Positions 36,693 to 46,766 of a stretch of DNA of 64,000 nt are shown in pieces. Each line of letters begins with the position of its first letter. Within the stretch, counting starts at the first letter, position 1. This DNA comes from Paracoccus denitrificans (GTDB taxonomy: Bacteria; Pseudomonadota; Alphaproteobacteria; Rhodobacterales; Rhodobacteraceae), in NCBI GenBank assembly GCA_005768755.1, contig VAFL01000003.1, forward strand, positions 1 through 64,000. The letters are read 5' to 3'. The notes under the pieces were generated by a model. That model was not told the DNA's origin. It saw nothing but the letters and a program-made list of their open reading frames with translations, and ran no database searches. The translations under genes and the position numbers were made by a program.

Positions 36693-37466
36693 ATGCGCCA
36701 GAAGAAACTTCGTCTTGCCCTGCTGGCCGTGATCGGTGCTGCGGTTCTTTCGGCATGTGCGCCGGTTGTCACTGACACGCCTGATGTTCCTGTCCCGCGA
36801 GAGCAGACGCAGGTGACAACCGTGTCAGCCCCTTCGGTCGCGACGCCGCGATCACCGCGTCAGGCGGCACGCAACTTCATCAGCGTGCTAGGCCGGATGG
36901 AACCCGCGGTTGAGCGTGAATGCGTGGCGCGGCGGACGGCGAACATCAATTGCGATTTCCTGTTTGTGGTGGACGACCGGCTGGAGTTGGAACCGAATGC
37001 ATTTCAGACGCTGGACGCGTCCGGCCGTCCGGTCATCGGGTTCACCGTGTCGCTGATCGCGGCGGCGCAGAACGCGGATGAGCTTGCTTTCGTCGTCGGA
37101 CATGAGGCAAGCCATCATATCCTGAATCATCTTGACCGGAAATCCACCTCTGCCACTGCGGGGGCGGTCATCCTAGGCGGGCTGGCAGCCGCCGCCGGTG
37201 CCGACAGCACCACGATCAGTACCATCCAGCAGGTCGGTGCATCCGTCGGATCGCGCGTCTATTCGCGCGAGTGGGAGCTTCAGGCGGATTACATGGGTGC
37301 GATCGTTACGCTGAATGCCGGTTACGATCCTGTAAATGGCGCCGAATTCTTCCGCCGCATGCCTGACCCGGGCGACCGCGTGCTGGGATCTCACCCGTCA
37401 ACTGCAGCTCGCATGGGGCAGGTACATCGCGCCGTCAGCGATGTCCGGTCCGGCCGAACGCGCTAA
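36693..37466 (+). CDS. M48 family metallopeptidase, lipoprotein
   Basis: A 257-aa protein with a lipoprotein signal peptide (AVLSAC, Cys22) and an M48 zinc protease domain. GHEASHH supplies the HExxH motif (His137, Glu138, His141), and REWELQADYMG provides the third ligand. The ending SHPSTAARM is typical of the BepA/LoiP-like group, which degrades misfolded outer-membrane proteins in the periplasm. There are no TPR repeats, unlike BepA. The start ATG 36693 places the lipobox normally. Confidence 0.92.
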   Translation: MRQKKLRLALLAVIGAAVLSACAPVVTDTPDVPVPREQTQVTTVSAPSVATPRSPRQAARNFISVLGRMEPAVERECVARRTANINCDFLFVVDDRLELEPNAFQTLDASGRPVIGFTVSLIAAAQNADELAFVVGHEASHHILNHLDRKSTSATAGAVILGGLAAAAGADSTTISTIQQVGASVGSRVYSREWELQADYMGAIVTLNAGYDPVNGAEFFRRMPDPGDRVLGSHPSTAARMGQVHRAVSDVRSGRTR

Positions 37467-37765
37467 ACAAAACGGTTTCGAGTTCTGATGCAGGCAAGTC
37501 TTACCCAGTAATACAGACAGTCATAAATGCATCATTCTTCATAAGTTAATCGTATTATACCTAAAGTTGTATTGACCGCAGAGGCGAAGCCTGTCTGGAT
37601 GAAATTCGTAATGACGGGGTCACGGCACCTTAGTTACGTCACGTCAAATATGAGAGCGAGTTGCAATAACAACCATAAAAACTTTCCGATTTACCATCGG
37701 AAGCGTTAGGTTCCAATGCAAACAAAGTGAATCACATTTGATGAGTTCACGTTGAGGAGGTGGGG
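37467..37765. other. AT-rich intergenic stretch
   Basis: About 300 bases clearly richer in A+T than the surrounding genes, with no supported ORF. It contains a 7-bp stem-loop (TTCCGAT 37684-37690 with 37696-37702) and ends in a strong Shine-Dalgarno GAGGAGG (37754-37760) for the next gene. It probably holds the promoter and a long leader, possibly structured, for that gene. Confidence 0.55.
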
Positions 37766-38128
37766 ATGATCGGCGTCGTTATCTGGAGCAGTGAGTCGAC
37801 TGGCAAAGCCGTGATCTGGTGCGAGGATCAGGGGCCGTTGGCGTATCTGCGCGGTCGCGACAGCCTGTTGGGGGAAGCCGATTGGCCAGTGCCCGGCGAT
37901 TTGCTTCGCCTGGAATGCGAAACCATCGGAAATCTTCGTCACGCTCATTCGGTCAGTGTGATCGCGCCAAAGGTCTGCCCGCAACTGCCCGATGCGCTGC
38001 TTGGCAAGACCAATCGGCCCGGCTCTCATCTTCAGGTCGTGCGCCGCAATGATGCGCCGCGCGCTCCGGTGATGAACTGCGCGAATTCTGACGACGACGA
38101 GTTCCTGTCCAACGTCATCAATTTCTGA
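37766..38128 (+). CDS. Unknown 120-aa protein, possibly with a cold-shock-like OB fold
   Basis: A 120-aa soluble protein with a strong ribosome site (GAGGAGG, 5-base spacing) choosing ATG 37766. Residues 13-67 look like a degenerate cold-shock domain: TGKAVIWCEDQGPLAYLRG resembles the opening G.VKWF....GFGFI strand pair, and VPGDLLRLECETIGNLRHAHSVSVI resembles the closing VGD.V.F...G..R.A..V strands. The aromatic RNA-binding residues are mostly lacking. The tail is acidic (NSDDDEF). The function is unknown; the fold idea is inference from pattern only. A terminator follows. Confidence 0.75.
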   Translation: MIGVVIWSSESTGKAVIWCEDQGPLAYLRGRDSLLGEADWPVPGDLLRLECETIGNLRHAHSVSVIAPKVCPQLPDALLGKTNRPGSHLQVVRRNDAPRAPVMNCANSDDDEFLSNVINF

Positions 38129-38147
38129 AGCGTCTTTCTTGGTCGCA

Positions 38148-38179
38148 TCCGGGCCCGGCTGACCGGCGCCCGGATTTTT
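38148..38179 (+). terminator. Rho-independent terminator
   Basis: TCCGGGC (38148-38154) pairs with GCCCGGA (38168-38174), with an inner CCGG/CCGG stem, followed by TTTTT. It ends the 120-aa protein gene. Confidence 0.8.
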
Positions 38180-38192
38180 GTTGCGACGGACC

Positions 38193-38750
38193 TCAGTTGC
38201 CCCGTGCCAACGCGGCCACCCCGGTGCGCGCCTGATCACTAAGACCCAGCGGACGCATCAATTCGGCGAAGGCATCCAGCTTCTCTGGCGTCCCGGTGAT
38301 CTCGAACACAAAGCTCTGCAGAGTCGAATCCACGACATTGGCCCGGAAAATCTCGGCGATGCGCAGCGCTTCGACGCGATGGTCGCCGGTGCCGGAAACT
38401 TTAAACAGGCCCAGTTCCCGTTCGACGCTGGGACCTTCAGTGGTCAGGTCATGGACCTCGTGGACTGGCACGATACGGCCCAGCTGCGCCTTGATCTGCA
38501 CGATCACCGAAGGCGTGCCGCGGGTCACGATCGTAATCCGCGAGCGGTGCCCTGCATGATCGGTTTCGGCCACGGTCAAGCTGTCGATGTTATAGCCGCG
38601 GCCTGAAAACAGCCCGATCACGCGCGCCAGAACGCCCGGTTCGTTTTCGACCAGTATCGCAAGCGTATGACGCTCTTCGATCTGGGCATTCGGGTCGCGC
38701 AGATCATATGCCGAATGGCTGGTCGAGCCCTGTTTGATATTCAGAACCAT
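38193..38750 (-). CDS. ilvN: Acetolactate synthase, small (regulatory) subunit
   Basis: A 185-aa regulatory subunit with an N-terminal ACT domain (HTLAILVENEPGVLARVIGLFSGRGYNIDSLTVAETD) that binds valine for feedback inhibition, and a C-terminal ACT-like domain. It activates the large subunit IlvB in branched-chain amino acid synthesis. It follows ilvB by 13 bp in the same direction. The ~30-residue N-terminal extension before the ACT domain is common in alphaproteobacteria. Confidence 0.97.
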   Translation of the reverse strand: MVLNIKQGSTSHSAYDLRDPNAQIEERHTLAILVENEPGVLARVIGLFSGRGYNIDSLTVAETDHAGHRSRITIVTRGTPSVIVQIKAQLGRIVPVHEVHDLTTEGPSVERELGLFKVSGTGDHRVEALRIAEIFRANVVDSTLQSFVFEITGTPEKLDAFAELMRPLGLSDQARTGVAALARGN

Positions 38751-38763
38751 GTCTCTGCCTTCC

Positions 38764-40509
38764 TTAAACCAGTGCCGCGCCGCCCGAAAATGCCCCCGCC
38801 TCGGGCGATAGAAGCATTTCGTTATGCGGCTTGCCCGAGGGGATCATCGGGAAGCAGTTTTCATGTTTCTCGACCAGCACGTCCAGAATGAACGGGCCGT
38901 CATATTCGATCATTTCGCGGATCGCATCGTCCAGTTCCGCCGGGTCGCTGACCTGACGGCCCTTGCAGCCGAAGGCTTCTGCCAGTTTGACGAAGTCGGG
39001 CAGGCTGTCGGACCAGCTTTGGCTGTAACGCTCGCCATGCAGAAGTTGTTGCCACTGACGGACCATGCCCAGGCGTTCGTTGTTCAGGATGAACTGCTTG
39101 ACCGGGGCGCGGAACTGCACGGCGGTACCCATTTCCTGCATGTTCATCAACCAGCTGGCATCACCCGCGACATTGATGACAAGCGCTTCGGGATGGGCCA
39201 CTTGCACCCCGACCGAGGCCGGCAGCCCATAGCCCATCGTCCCCAACCCACCCGAGGTCATCCAACGGTTCGGGTCTTCGAACTGCAGGAACTGTGCCGC
39301 CCACATCTGATGCTGGCCGACTTCGGTCGTTATATACCGGTCGCGGTCCTTGGTCAGGGCCTCCAACCGCTCCAGCGCGTGTTGGGGTTTGATGATTGTG
39401 TCTGAATTCGTATAGGCGAGGCATTTCACCTCGCGCCACTGCTCGATCTGGGTCCACCATTTGCGAACCGCCTCGCTGTTGGTCTTGCGGCCGCGCGATT
39501 TCCAGATTTTCAGCATATCCTCCAGCACGTGACCGACATCGCCCTGGATCGGCAGCTGCACATGTATGACCTTGTTGATGCTGGAAGGGTCGATGTCGAT
39601 CTGCACCTTGATCGAGTCCGGGCTGAAATCCGCCACGCGCCCGGTGATGCGGTCGTCGAAACGCGCGCCAATGGCAATCATCAGGTCGCAGCCATGCATG
39701 GCAAGGTTCGCCTCGTACATGCCGTGCATGCCCAGCATCCCCAGCCAGTTCTTGCCAGAGGCTGGGTAGGCGCCAAGACCCATCAGCGTCGAGGTGATCG
39801 GGAAGCCGGTCGCATCGACGATCTCGCGCAGCAGCTGGCTGGCGCCGGGTCCGGAATTGATGACGCCGCCGCCGGTATAGAAGATCGGTCGCTCGGCCTT
39901 TTCCATCAGTTCGACCAGTTGAGTGATCGCGTCGATATCGCCCTTCCGGCCTGGCTGGTAATTGCTGTTATCGACCTGCTTGGGGCCGACATATTCAGCC
40001 TCGGCGAACTGGACATCTTTCGGGATGTCGATCAGCACCGGTCCCGGCCTGCCCGAGGTTGCGACATGGAAAGCCTGGTGAATCGTCTTGGCCAGCTTCT
40101 CGGGTTCCTTGACCAGCCAGTTGTGCTTGGTGCAGGGCCGCGTGATGCCGACGGTATCGGCTTCCTGAAAGCCATCGGTGCCGACCAGGAAGGTCGGGAC
40201 CTGGCCCGACAGCACGACAAGCGGGATTGAATCCAAAAGCGCGTCGGTCAGGCCGGTGACGGCATTCGTCGCACCCGGGCCAGAGGTGACCAGAACCACG
40301 CCGGGCTTGCCGGTAGACCGGGCATAGCCTTCAGCCATATGGACCGCGCCCTGTTCATGCCGGACAAGGATATGCTTGATGTCGTTCTGCTGAAAAATCT
40401 CGTCGTAAATCGGCAGTACCGCCCCGCCCGGATAGCCGAATACCGTGTCGACACCCTGATCACGCAAGGCTTCGACAATCATTCTCGCACCCGTCATCTT
40501 TCGGGACAT
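38764..40509 (-). CDS. ilvB: Acetolactate synthase, large (catalytic) subunit
   Basis: A 581-aa thiamine diphosphate enzyme that condenses two pyruvates, or pyruvate and 2-oxobutyrate. The catalytic Glu is in VRHEQGAVHMAEGYAR, the PFAD-binding centre covers 190-350, and the ThDP motif is GDASWLMNMQEMGTA with the downstream NN (ILNNERLGMVRQW). It heads the ilvB-ilvN unit. A promoter candidate lies about 75-103 bp upstream; no leader peptide rich in Leu/Val/Ile was found. Confidence 0.97.
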   Translation of the reverse strand: MSRKMTGARMIVEALRDQGVDTVFGYPGGAVLPIYDEIFQQNDIKHILVRHEQGAVHMAEGYARSTGKPGVVLVTSGPGATNAVTGLTDALLDSIPLVVLSGQVPTFLVGTDGFQEADTVGITRPCTKHNWLVKEPEKLAKTIHQAFHVATSGRPGPVLIDIPKDVQFAEAEYVGPKQVDNSNYQPGRKGDIDAITQLVELMEKAERPIFYTGGGVINSGPGASQLLREIVDATGFPITSTLMGLGAYPASGKNWLGMLGMHGMYEANLAMHGCDLMIAIGARFDDRITGRVADFSPDSIKVQIDIDPSSINKVIHVQLPIQGDVGHVLEDMLKIWKSRGRKTNSEAVRKWWTQIEQWREVKCLAYTNSDTIIKPQHALERLEALTKDRDRYITTEVGQHQMWAAQFLQFEDPNRWMTSGGLGTMGYGLPASVGVQVAHPEALVINVAGDASWLMNMQEMGTAVQFRAPVKQFILNNERLGMVRQWQQLLHGERYSQSWSDSLPDFVKLAEAFGCKGRQVSDPAELDDAIREMIEYDGPFILDVLVEKHENCFPMIPSGKPHNEMLLSPEAGAFSGGAALV

Positions 40510-40583
40510 GGGACTACCTCATCTTGTGATTGCGGGCTTCGACCCGCAGCGGAAACAAGGCGCGGGAAATGCCGCGCCGCCGC

Positions 40584-40612
40584 AAACTATGGGCGGCACG
40601 CAGCAGGGTCAA
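40584..40612 (-). promoter_or_regulatory. Putative sigma70-type promoter of ilvBN
   Basis: On the minus strand TTGACC (40612-40607), a 17-base spacer and TAGTTT (40589-40584) lie about 75 bases before the ilvB start. The call is by eye. Confidence 0.35.
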
Positions 40613-40670
40613 TGGGGAAAGTGGATGAAAGTGACGCCAGATTCAGCGATCGCGCAATAATATTTCAAGA

Positions 40671-41480
40671 TCAGGGCAGATCAATCCGCGCTACTTGTTC
40701 AACGATCGGGTCGACGGCCAGTGGATGGGCCTCATCAGTATGGTCGGCCGGGTTGCCCATGTCCTGCCACACCCCGCCCTTATAGATCTCCAGCGCCGAG
40801 AAGCGGGATTTATAGTCCATCTTGCGGCTGCCCGGCACCCAATAGCCCAGATAGACATAAGGAAGCCCGGTTTCCAGCGCGAGCGCGATATGGTCGAGGA
40901 TGATATGTGTCCCAAGGCTGCGCTGAGACAGCGCGGGGTCGAAGAAGCTGTAGACAAGTGACAGCCCGTCATCCAGCACGTCAGTCAGGCAGACCGCAGC
41001 CAGATTGGTCGAGGTCCTTACCCCGTCGCCACGATATTCGACGACGCGGGTGCGGACGGCCGTTTCCTCAATCATGGCGGCGAACTCGAATATATCCATG
41101 TCGGCCATGCCGCCGTCTGCGTGGCGATGGTCCAGATAGCGGCGGAACAGTTCAAACTGCTCCTCGGTTGCCCAGGCGGTGGTGGCCAGCCGCTGAAGAT
41201 CGGCATTGTTGCGGGCATTACGGCGCTGCGTCCGGCTTGGGCTGAAATCCGCGACGCGGATCCGAGCCGACATGCAGGCCACGCAGCTTTCGCAGCTTGG
41301 CCGGTACAGCACATTCTGCGACCGGCGGAAGCCCTGCCGGGACAGGGCGTTGTTCAGTTCGTGCGCGTTGCCCGGATGCAATGCGGTGAACAGCTTGCGC
41401 TCGGCGCGGCCATGCAGATAGGGGCATGGCTGCGGCGCGGTCACATAGAATTGCGGCGCATGGGTCAGCGTGTGGCGCAT
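40671..41480 (-). CDS. bpt: Aspartate/glutamate leucyltransferase (Bpt)
   Basis: A 269-aa enzyme that adds Leu from tRNA to proteins with N-terminal Asp or Glu, feeding the N-degron pathway. The N-terminal part has [15 protein letters not shown] and the CESCVAC Cys cluster. The C-terminal GNAT-like part contains [39 protein letters not shown] and the end motif. It is related to eukaryotic ATE1. Start at ATG 41480 ([21 protein letters not shown]) matches family length; the frame upstream to 41588 is not used. Confidence 0.93.
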   Translation of the reverse strand: MRHTLTHAPQFYVTAPQPCPYLHGRAERKLFTALHPGNAHELNNALSRQGFRRSQNVLYRPSCESCVACMSARIRVADFSPSRTQRRNARNNADLQRLATTAWATEEQFELFRRYLDHRHADGGMADMDIFEFAAMIEETAVRTRVVEYRGDGVRTSTNLAAVCLTDVLDDGLSLVYSFFDPALSQRSLGTHIILDHIALALETGLPYVYLGYWVPGSRKMDYKSRFSALEIYKGGVWQDMGNPADHTDEAHPLAVDPIVEQVARIDLP

Positions 41481-41677
41481 TATCCGCCCCGTCCCCATCC
41501 GCCGCCTGACGCGACAACGCGGCCATTTCCATGCAAGTTTGCTGACATGCGAGCCTGTGATCTCAAGTGCTGAGGGTGACGGTAGCAATTGAACCGCCGA
41601 AGGCCAAGCATTGATATCACGCAGCTGCGCGACTTGCCCCGATTGACGACAGTGCAGCGGTGGGCCTAACTCGGTCC

Positions 41678-44482
41678 ATGGATTTCGCGCAGAACATTAC
41701 CCGGCAACCCATCGCCCATGATCCCGCCCGCGCGGCCGAGGCGCGGGCCCGTTTTTCCGACCTGTCCGGGCCCCTGTCTGATCTGATCGCGGGCACAGCA
41801 GGATGCAGCCCATACCTGTGGTCCCTCATGCAGAAAGAGGCCGATTGGTTGCTTGATGCGCTTGCGGACGGCTGTGACGATTTGGTCGCGGCGACGCTGG
41901 CGGGGGCGGCCGAACTTGATGCCGACGCGCTTGGTCCGTTTTTGCGACAGGCCAAGCGCCGGGTCGCGCTTTTTGCTGCACTGGCAGATCTGGGCGGGGT
42001 CTGGCCGCTGGAAAAGGTGACAGGCGTACTGACCGAACTTGCCGATCGGGCGACCGATCTGGCGCTGCGTGCACATCTTCGCAGCGAAATCGCGCGCGGC
42101 AAGCTGCCAGCGACGGATGCCGATGCCGGCGGCGTCTTCATCATGGCGATGGGGAAAATGGGCGCGGCAGAGCTGAATTACAGCTCGGATATCGACCTGA
42201 TCGTGTTGTTTGACGATACGGCCTATGATCCCGACGACCTGCACGAGGCGCGTTCGGCACTGATCCGGGCAACCCGCAAGATGGCCGCAACCCTGTCGGA
42301 CAATACCGAACATGGTTACGTTTTTCGAACCGATTTGCGCCTGCGCCCCGATGCGGCGGTCACGCCTGTCTGCCTGTCCGCAAGTGCAGCACTTGCCTAT
42401 TACGAGGCTGAGGGTCGAACATGGGAGCGCGCAGCCTATATCAAGGCACGGCCATGCGCAGGCAATCTCGCGGCGGGAGAGCGGTTCCTGGCCGACCTGC
42501 GCCCGTTCGTCTGGCGCAAACATCTGGATTTCGCGGCTATTCAGGACGCCCATGACATGCGCCTGCGCATCCGCGACCATAAAGGGCTAGGTGGAAAACT
42601 GACCATTCCCGGCCACAACATGAAACTTGGCCAGGGCGGGATTCGCGAGATCGAATTCTTCACCCAGACGCGACAACTTATCGCGGGCGGGCGCGATCCC
42701 GATCTGCGTATGCGTGGCACTGTGCCAGCACTCTCGGCGCTTGCCGCTAAAGGCTGGATTCCAGAAGAGATCGCCGAGGAACTGACCGCGCACTATCGCC
42801 AACATCGCGACGTCGAACACCGCATTCAGATGGTCAATGACGCCCAGACCCACGAACTGCCCAAGGACAATGACGCACTTGCTAACATCGCCAACATGAT
42901 GGGCAGCGATGACGTGGGCGCGTGGTCCGCTGCGCTGCGCGACCGCCTGCAGCGCGTCGGATCGCTGACGGACGACTTTTTCGCTCCGTCCGACACAGCA
43001 CCATTGCCGGATCTGTCGGATCAGGCACGGGCGATCATCGACCGTTGGGATGGCTATCCGGCACTGCGCTCGGCCCGGGCGCAGCAGGTCTTTCGCCGGA
43101 TCAAGCCGGACCTTTTGGGTCGCCTGACGCGTGCCGCCCATGCCGAAGGGGCGCTGACGCGCTTTGACGGGTTCCTGCAGGCCCTGCCGGCGGGCGTGCA
43201 ACTGTTCTCTCTGTTCGAGGCGAACCCGCAGCTGATCGATCTAATCGTCGATATCTGCGCAACCGCGCCGGCGCTTGCCTCCTATCTTGGGCGTCACCCG
43301 GAAGTTCTCGACGCCGTGCTGGCCGGTTCATTCTTTGCGCCCTGGCCAGGGGAAGATGCCTTGCGGCAGGAACTGGAGCAGCGTCTGAGCCAACGCATGG
43401 CCGCCCGCGATGGTGGCTATGAAAGCGCGCTGGAGGAGGCGCGGCGTTGGGCGCATGACTGGCAATTTCGCATCGGTGTGCACCATTTGCGCGGGCTGTC
43501 AGATGCGGCGCAGGTCGGCAGGGAATATGCCGATATTGCCGACGCGGCAATTGCGGCGCTGCTTCCGCTTGTCGTCGATCAGCTGGCAGAACGTCACGGC
43601 CCCGCGCCGGGGCGCGGCGGTGTGGTCATGGGAATGGGGTCACTGGGTGCGCAGCGGTTGAATGCGGCATCCGATCTTGACCTGATCGTGGTCTATGACG
43701 CTGACGGCGTCGAGGAATCGGACGGGCGCAAACCGCTTGCGCCACGGGCGTGGTATGCGCGCCTGACACAGGCGCTGATAACCGCGCTGTCGGCGCAAAC
43801 CGCCTCGGGTCGCCTTTTCGAGGTTGATATGAGGTTGCGGCCATCTGGACGACAAGGTCCTGTCGCGACTTCGGTGCAGTCCTTTCGGAACTATCAGATG
43901 ACCGAAGCCTGGACATGGGAGCATCTGGCCCTCACCCGCGCGCGGGTGATCGCAACCTGCGGCACAGACGGCGCCGCGCTTGGCACTGAGGTCGAGGCCC
44001 TGCGGGTCGAAGTTCTGGCGGCGCGAGGCGACGATGATCGGGTATTGCCGGATCTCGCGGATATGCGCCGCCGAATCTTCGCAGCCAAACCGTCGGACGG
44101 CGTATGGGACGTAAAAGCCGGCCGCGGCCGGCTGCAGGACATTGAACTTCTGGCACAAAGCTTCGCCCTGCGCAGCGCCGACCCCGCCCGCGGACCTGAC
44201 GCGCAACTGCGCGCTGGCGGCCGCCATTCGCTGCTGCCCAAACAGCAGGTAGAAACGCTGCAATCCGTGCAGCGCTTCCTGTGGCGTGTTCAACTTGCGG
44301 CCCGGCTGATGAGCGAGGCGGGTCTGAATATGGAAGAAATCGGCCCCGGCGGGCAGGAGTTTCTGCTGCGAGAAACCGATTGCGATGATCTGGACCAACT
44401 GCGCGCGCGGCTGGAAGAAGCGATCAGTACCGCCGGCGACATCATCGAACGCGCGATATTGGACCCAGACGGTGACAAGTGA
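41678..44482 (+). CDS. glnE: Bifunctional glutamine synthetase adenylyltransferase/deadenylylase
   Basis: A 934-aa enzyme that adenylylates or deadenylylates glutamine synthetase according to PII and glutamine. It has two nucleotidyltransferase domains, each with the GSxxDxD-type motif: [15 protein letters not shown] (about 165-180, deadenylylase) and [16 protein letters not shown] (about 660-680, adenylylase). [19 protein letters not shown] and the C-terminal [13 protein letters not shown] are family marks. The ATG at 41678 is chosen; a GTG at 41660 would add six residues. Confidence 0.96.
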   Translation: MDFAQNITRQPIAHDPARAAEARARFSDLSGPLSDLIAGTAGCSPYLWSLMQKEADWLLDALADGCDDLVAATLAGAAELDADALGPFLRQAKRRVALFAALADLGGVWPLEKVTGVLTELADRATDLALRAHLRSEIARGKLPATDADAGGVFIMAMGKMGAAELNYSSDIDLIVLFDDTAYDPDDLHEARSALIRATRKMAATLSDNTEHGYVFRTDLRLRPDAAVTPVCLSASAALAYYEAEGRTWERAAYIKARPCAGNLAAGERFLADLRPFVWRKHLDFAAIQDAHDMRLRIRDHKGLGGKLTIPGHNMKLGQGGIREIEFFTQTRQLIAGGRDPDLRMRGTVPALSALAAKGWIPEEIAEELTAHYRQHRDVEHRIQMVNDAQTHELPKDNDALANIANMMGSDDVGAWSAALRDRLQRVGSLTDDFFAPSDTAPLPDLSDQARAIIDRWDGYPALRSARAQQVFRRIKPDLLGRLTRAAHAEGALTRFDGFLQALPAGVQLFSLFEANPQLIDLIVDICATAPALASYLGRHPEVLDAVLAGSFFAPWPGEDALRQELEQRLSQRMAARDGGYESALEEARRWAHDWQFRIGVHHLRGLSDAAQVGREYADIADAAIAALLPLVVDQLAERHGPAPGRGGVVMGMGSLGAQRLNAASDLDLIVVYDADGVEESDGRKPLAPRAWYARLTQALITALSAQTASGRLFEVDMRLRPSGRQGPVATSVQSFRNYQMTEAWTWEHLALTRARVIATCGTDGAALGTEVEALRVEVLAARGDDDRVLPDLADMRRRIFAAKPSDGVWDVKAGRGRLQDIELLAQSFALRSADPARGPDAQLRAGGRHSLLPKQQVETLQSVQRFLWRVQLAARLMSEAGLNMEEIGPGGQEFLLRETDCDDLDQLRARLEEAISTAGDIIERAILDPDGDK

Positions 44483-44590
44483 GGATCGCCGTTTGCATGC
44501 GATCAGCCCGATACGTCTGTGGGCACCGACGACACGGGGCGGGCGATACTGTTCTCGGCTGGCGGATATGCATCTGATGGCCGCCTCTGG

Positions 44591-46702
44591 CTAGACGCTT
44601 TCCCGATATGAGGTGGCCGTTACCTCCATGTCCTGATCTGAACCCATGACGCCATTGTCTGATAAAGGCAGTATGCAGTCGCCCGGTTGACCGATCTTGC
44701 CCAGCACGGGAATGATCGACGCGCCTGCGGGACCTGCTGTCTCGGCGGCAGGGGGGGCGTCCGACTCGTCGAACACGCCGTGCACCGTCTTGTCCCAGTA
44801 GAAAGGTTTGGCGACGATCTCGTAAAGCGCTTTCCATCCGGCAAGGCAGCCAAGGGGAAAGTAAAAATGCATGAGCGGGACCCATATGCGCAGATGGCGG
44901 TGTTTTGCACCGCGCACGGCCCAGAAGTTCATCGCCATGCCAATCAGTTCGGAGGCGACGAATACCGTGAACATCGCAGCCGCCGCATGACCGCCCCCGA
45001 CCGCTGCCAATGGTGCCGACAGAACATGTTGCAGGCCGAATGCCATCAGCCAGAAGCTCCACAGGATGGGAGCCAGCAAATACTGCGAGATGGTACCCAA
45101 GAACTGGACCTGGAACGCCAGGAAGCGTTTCGGCCCAAGATCGCGCCATAGTGCGACAGGATCGCGCATGTGTACGCCCCAGGTTACGGCATAGCCCTTC
45201 AACCAGCGAGAGCGTTGCTTGATCCAGGGCAGGGCGCGGCAATTGGCCTCTTCATCTGTGGTGGTATCGATCAACTCGGTGCGCCAGCCGCGACGTGCAA
45301 GGCGGACCCCGAGATCTGCATCTTCGGTCACGTTCCATGCATCCCATCCGCCAATCTGTTCCAGAATATCGCGGCGGAAAAACAAGGTTGTCCCGCCAAG
45401 CGGCACGACCAGTCCCAGTCTGGCAATTCCAGGCAGGTTTGCGCGGAACCAGCTGGCGTATTCGATGGTGAAGCAGCGGGCGAGCCAGTTGGTGCGAGGG
45501 TTGAAGTAATCGAGTTTTCCTTGCAGGCAGGCCACGTCCTTCTGCGCGTGGGCAAAGCCACGCGCCACCTTGTGCAACTGATCCGGGTCGGGCCGGTCCT
45601 CGGCATCCCAGACGCCGACAATCCCGCCCCGGCAGAAATTCAGCGCATAGTTCAGGGCCCGCGGCTTGGTCTGGACCGGACCGGGCGGCACCGTGACAAC
45701 ACGTATCCAATGCGGCAGTTCGACGCCTTGCAGCGCCTCGGCGGTGATCTTGTCGGTGGCCTCGGTCACCAGCAAAATGTCTGTAAGTTCGCGCGGGTAT
45801 GCCAGCCGGGACAGGCGGGTGATCAATTTGCCGGCAATGTCGCCTTCATGGAACAGCGGCACGATGACAGATATGACCGGCAATTTCCCCGTAAGTTCCG
45901 GTGCAGCCTTCGCGCCGATGCCGATAAGGGTGCGATCCATACTTTCCCCGGCCGTTTGGCGCAGGACAGCGCTGAAGGCCGCGACCTTCAATGCCGTGCC
46001 AAGCAGCAGGGTAAAGGTGACCCAGAACGCCAGCACGCCGATCAACGCAACCGGCGCTGTGATCAGTCCAATCAGGCAAAGTAAAAGCGCAGCGGCAGCG
46101 ATGCGCAGGGTCCGCCCCTTGTTCTGCTGGCGGCAGCTTTCATGTGCAGGTACGCTGTGTTCCGCGCGCCGCGTCAGCGATGTCGAGCGCAGGGCCATGA
46201 CAGCCGCATGAATGCTGCGTTCACTGGCCAGCAGCATCCGCACCGGACCATATCCCGGTGGAAGCGCCTCGCGCATGGCCGTGAAGTTTTCGGGCCTTGC
46301 CGTCGCCAGGAAGGTGGTGTGACCGATCCTTCGCCAGGGCATGACAGCGTGTTTCATGCAGAACCCGGCCCCGACCTCGTCTATCAGCCGCGGGTCCGGC
46401 GGCATGGCAACAGGGTCGACGGCCGATGTGCGCCATTGCCGGGTCAGTGCGTGTATCAGCGCTTCCTCGGTGACCCAGCCATTCGCCAACAGGATCTGTC
46501 CCATCGGAACGTCCTGACGCTTGCGCATGACGATCGCCTTAAGCAAGTCGCCCGGCTGCAGCGCATTGTCTTCAAGCAGAATTTCGCCAAGTTGCCGCGT
46601 GTCGCGGGATGCAAGCGTGGGTGGAACAGGTTCGGTCGCCGCACTTGCAGAGGCCGGGCGCAGCTGTATGGGCGCGTCTTGCGCGGCAAGCTTGGCAGAC
46701 AT
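44591..46702 (-). CDS. MshEN/GspE-N-like domain fused to a membrane family 2 glycosyltransferase
   Basis: A 703-aa protein. Residues about 35-170 look like a GspE-N/MshEN domain (QLGEILLEDNALQPGDLLKAI, MGQILLANGWVTEEALIHAL), a module that in other proteins binds c-di-GMP. Two helices follow (about 201-243), then a GT2 catalytic domain (about 273-505) with DAED (366-369), TEDAD (459-463) and QRSRW (496-500), the D,D,D,QxxRW set of processive enzymes. Three or more C-terminal helices complete the transporter-like part. It probably makes or exports a beta-linked polysaccharide. No synthase partner genes adjoin it. Confidence 0.87.
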   Translation of the reverse strand: MSAKLAAQDAPIQLRPASASAATEPVPPTLASRDTRQLGEILLEDNALQPGDLLKAIVMRKRQDVPMGQILLANGWVTEEALIHALTRQWRTSAVDPVAMPPDPRLIDEVGAGFCMKHAVMPWRRIGHTTFLATARPENFTAMREALPPGYGPVRMLLASERSIHAAVMALRSTSLTRRAEHSVPAHESCRQQNKGRTLRIAAAALLLCLIGLITAPVALIGVLAFWVTFTLLLGTALKVAAFSAVLRQTAGESMDRTLIGIGAKAAPELTGKLPVISVIVPLFHEGDIAGKLITRLSRLAYPRELTDILLVTEATDKITAEALQGVELPHWIRVVTVPPGPVQTKPRALNYALNFCRGGIVGVWDAEDRPDPDQLHKVARGFAHAQKDVACLQGKLDYFNPRTNWLARCFTIEYASWFRANLPGIARLGLVVPLGGTTLFFRRDILEQIGGWDAWNVTEDADLGVRLARRGWRTELIDTTTDEEANCRALPWIKQRSRWLKGYAVTWGVHMRDPVALWRDLGPKRFLAFQVQFLGTISQYLLAPILWSFWLMAFGLQHVLSAPLAAVGGGHAAAAMFTVFVASELIGMAMNFWAVRGAKHRHLRIWVPLMHFYFPLGCLAGWKALYEIVAKPFYWDKTVHGVFDESDAPPAAETAGPAGASIIPVLGKIGQPGDCILPLSDNGVMGSDQDMEVTATSYRESV

Positions 46703-46766
46703 GACGACCCCCCGTTGGTTTCGTCATCCTTGCCATGCGAGGTCTTAAATTTCTGTTAAGCCCGCC

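Noticed and set aside
40510..40670. Leader-peptide attenuator upstream of ilvB
   Set aside because: No short frame rich in Leu, Val or Ile and no clear terminator/antiterminator pair was found.
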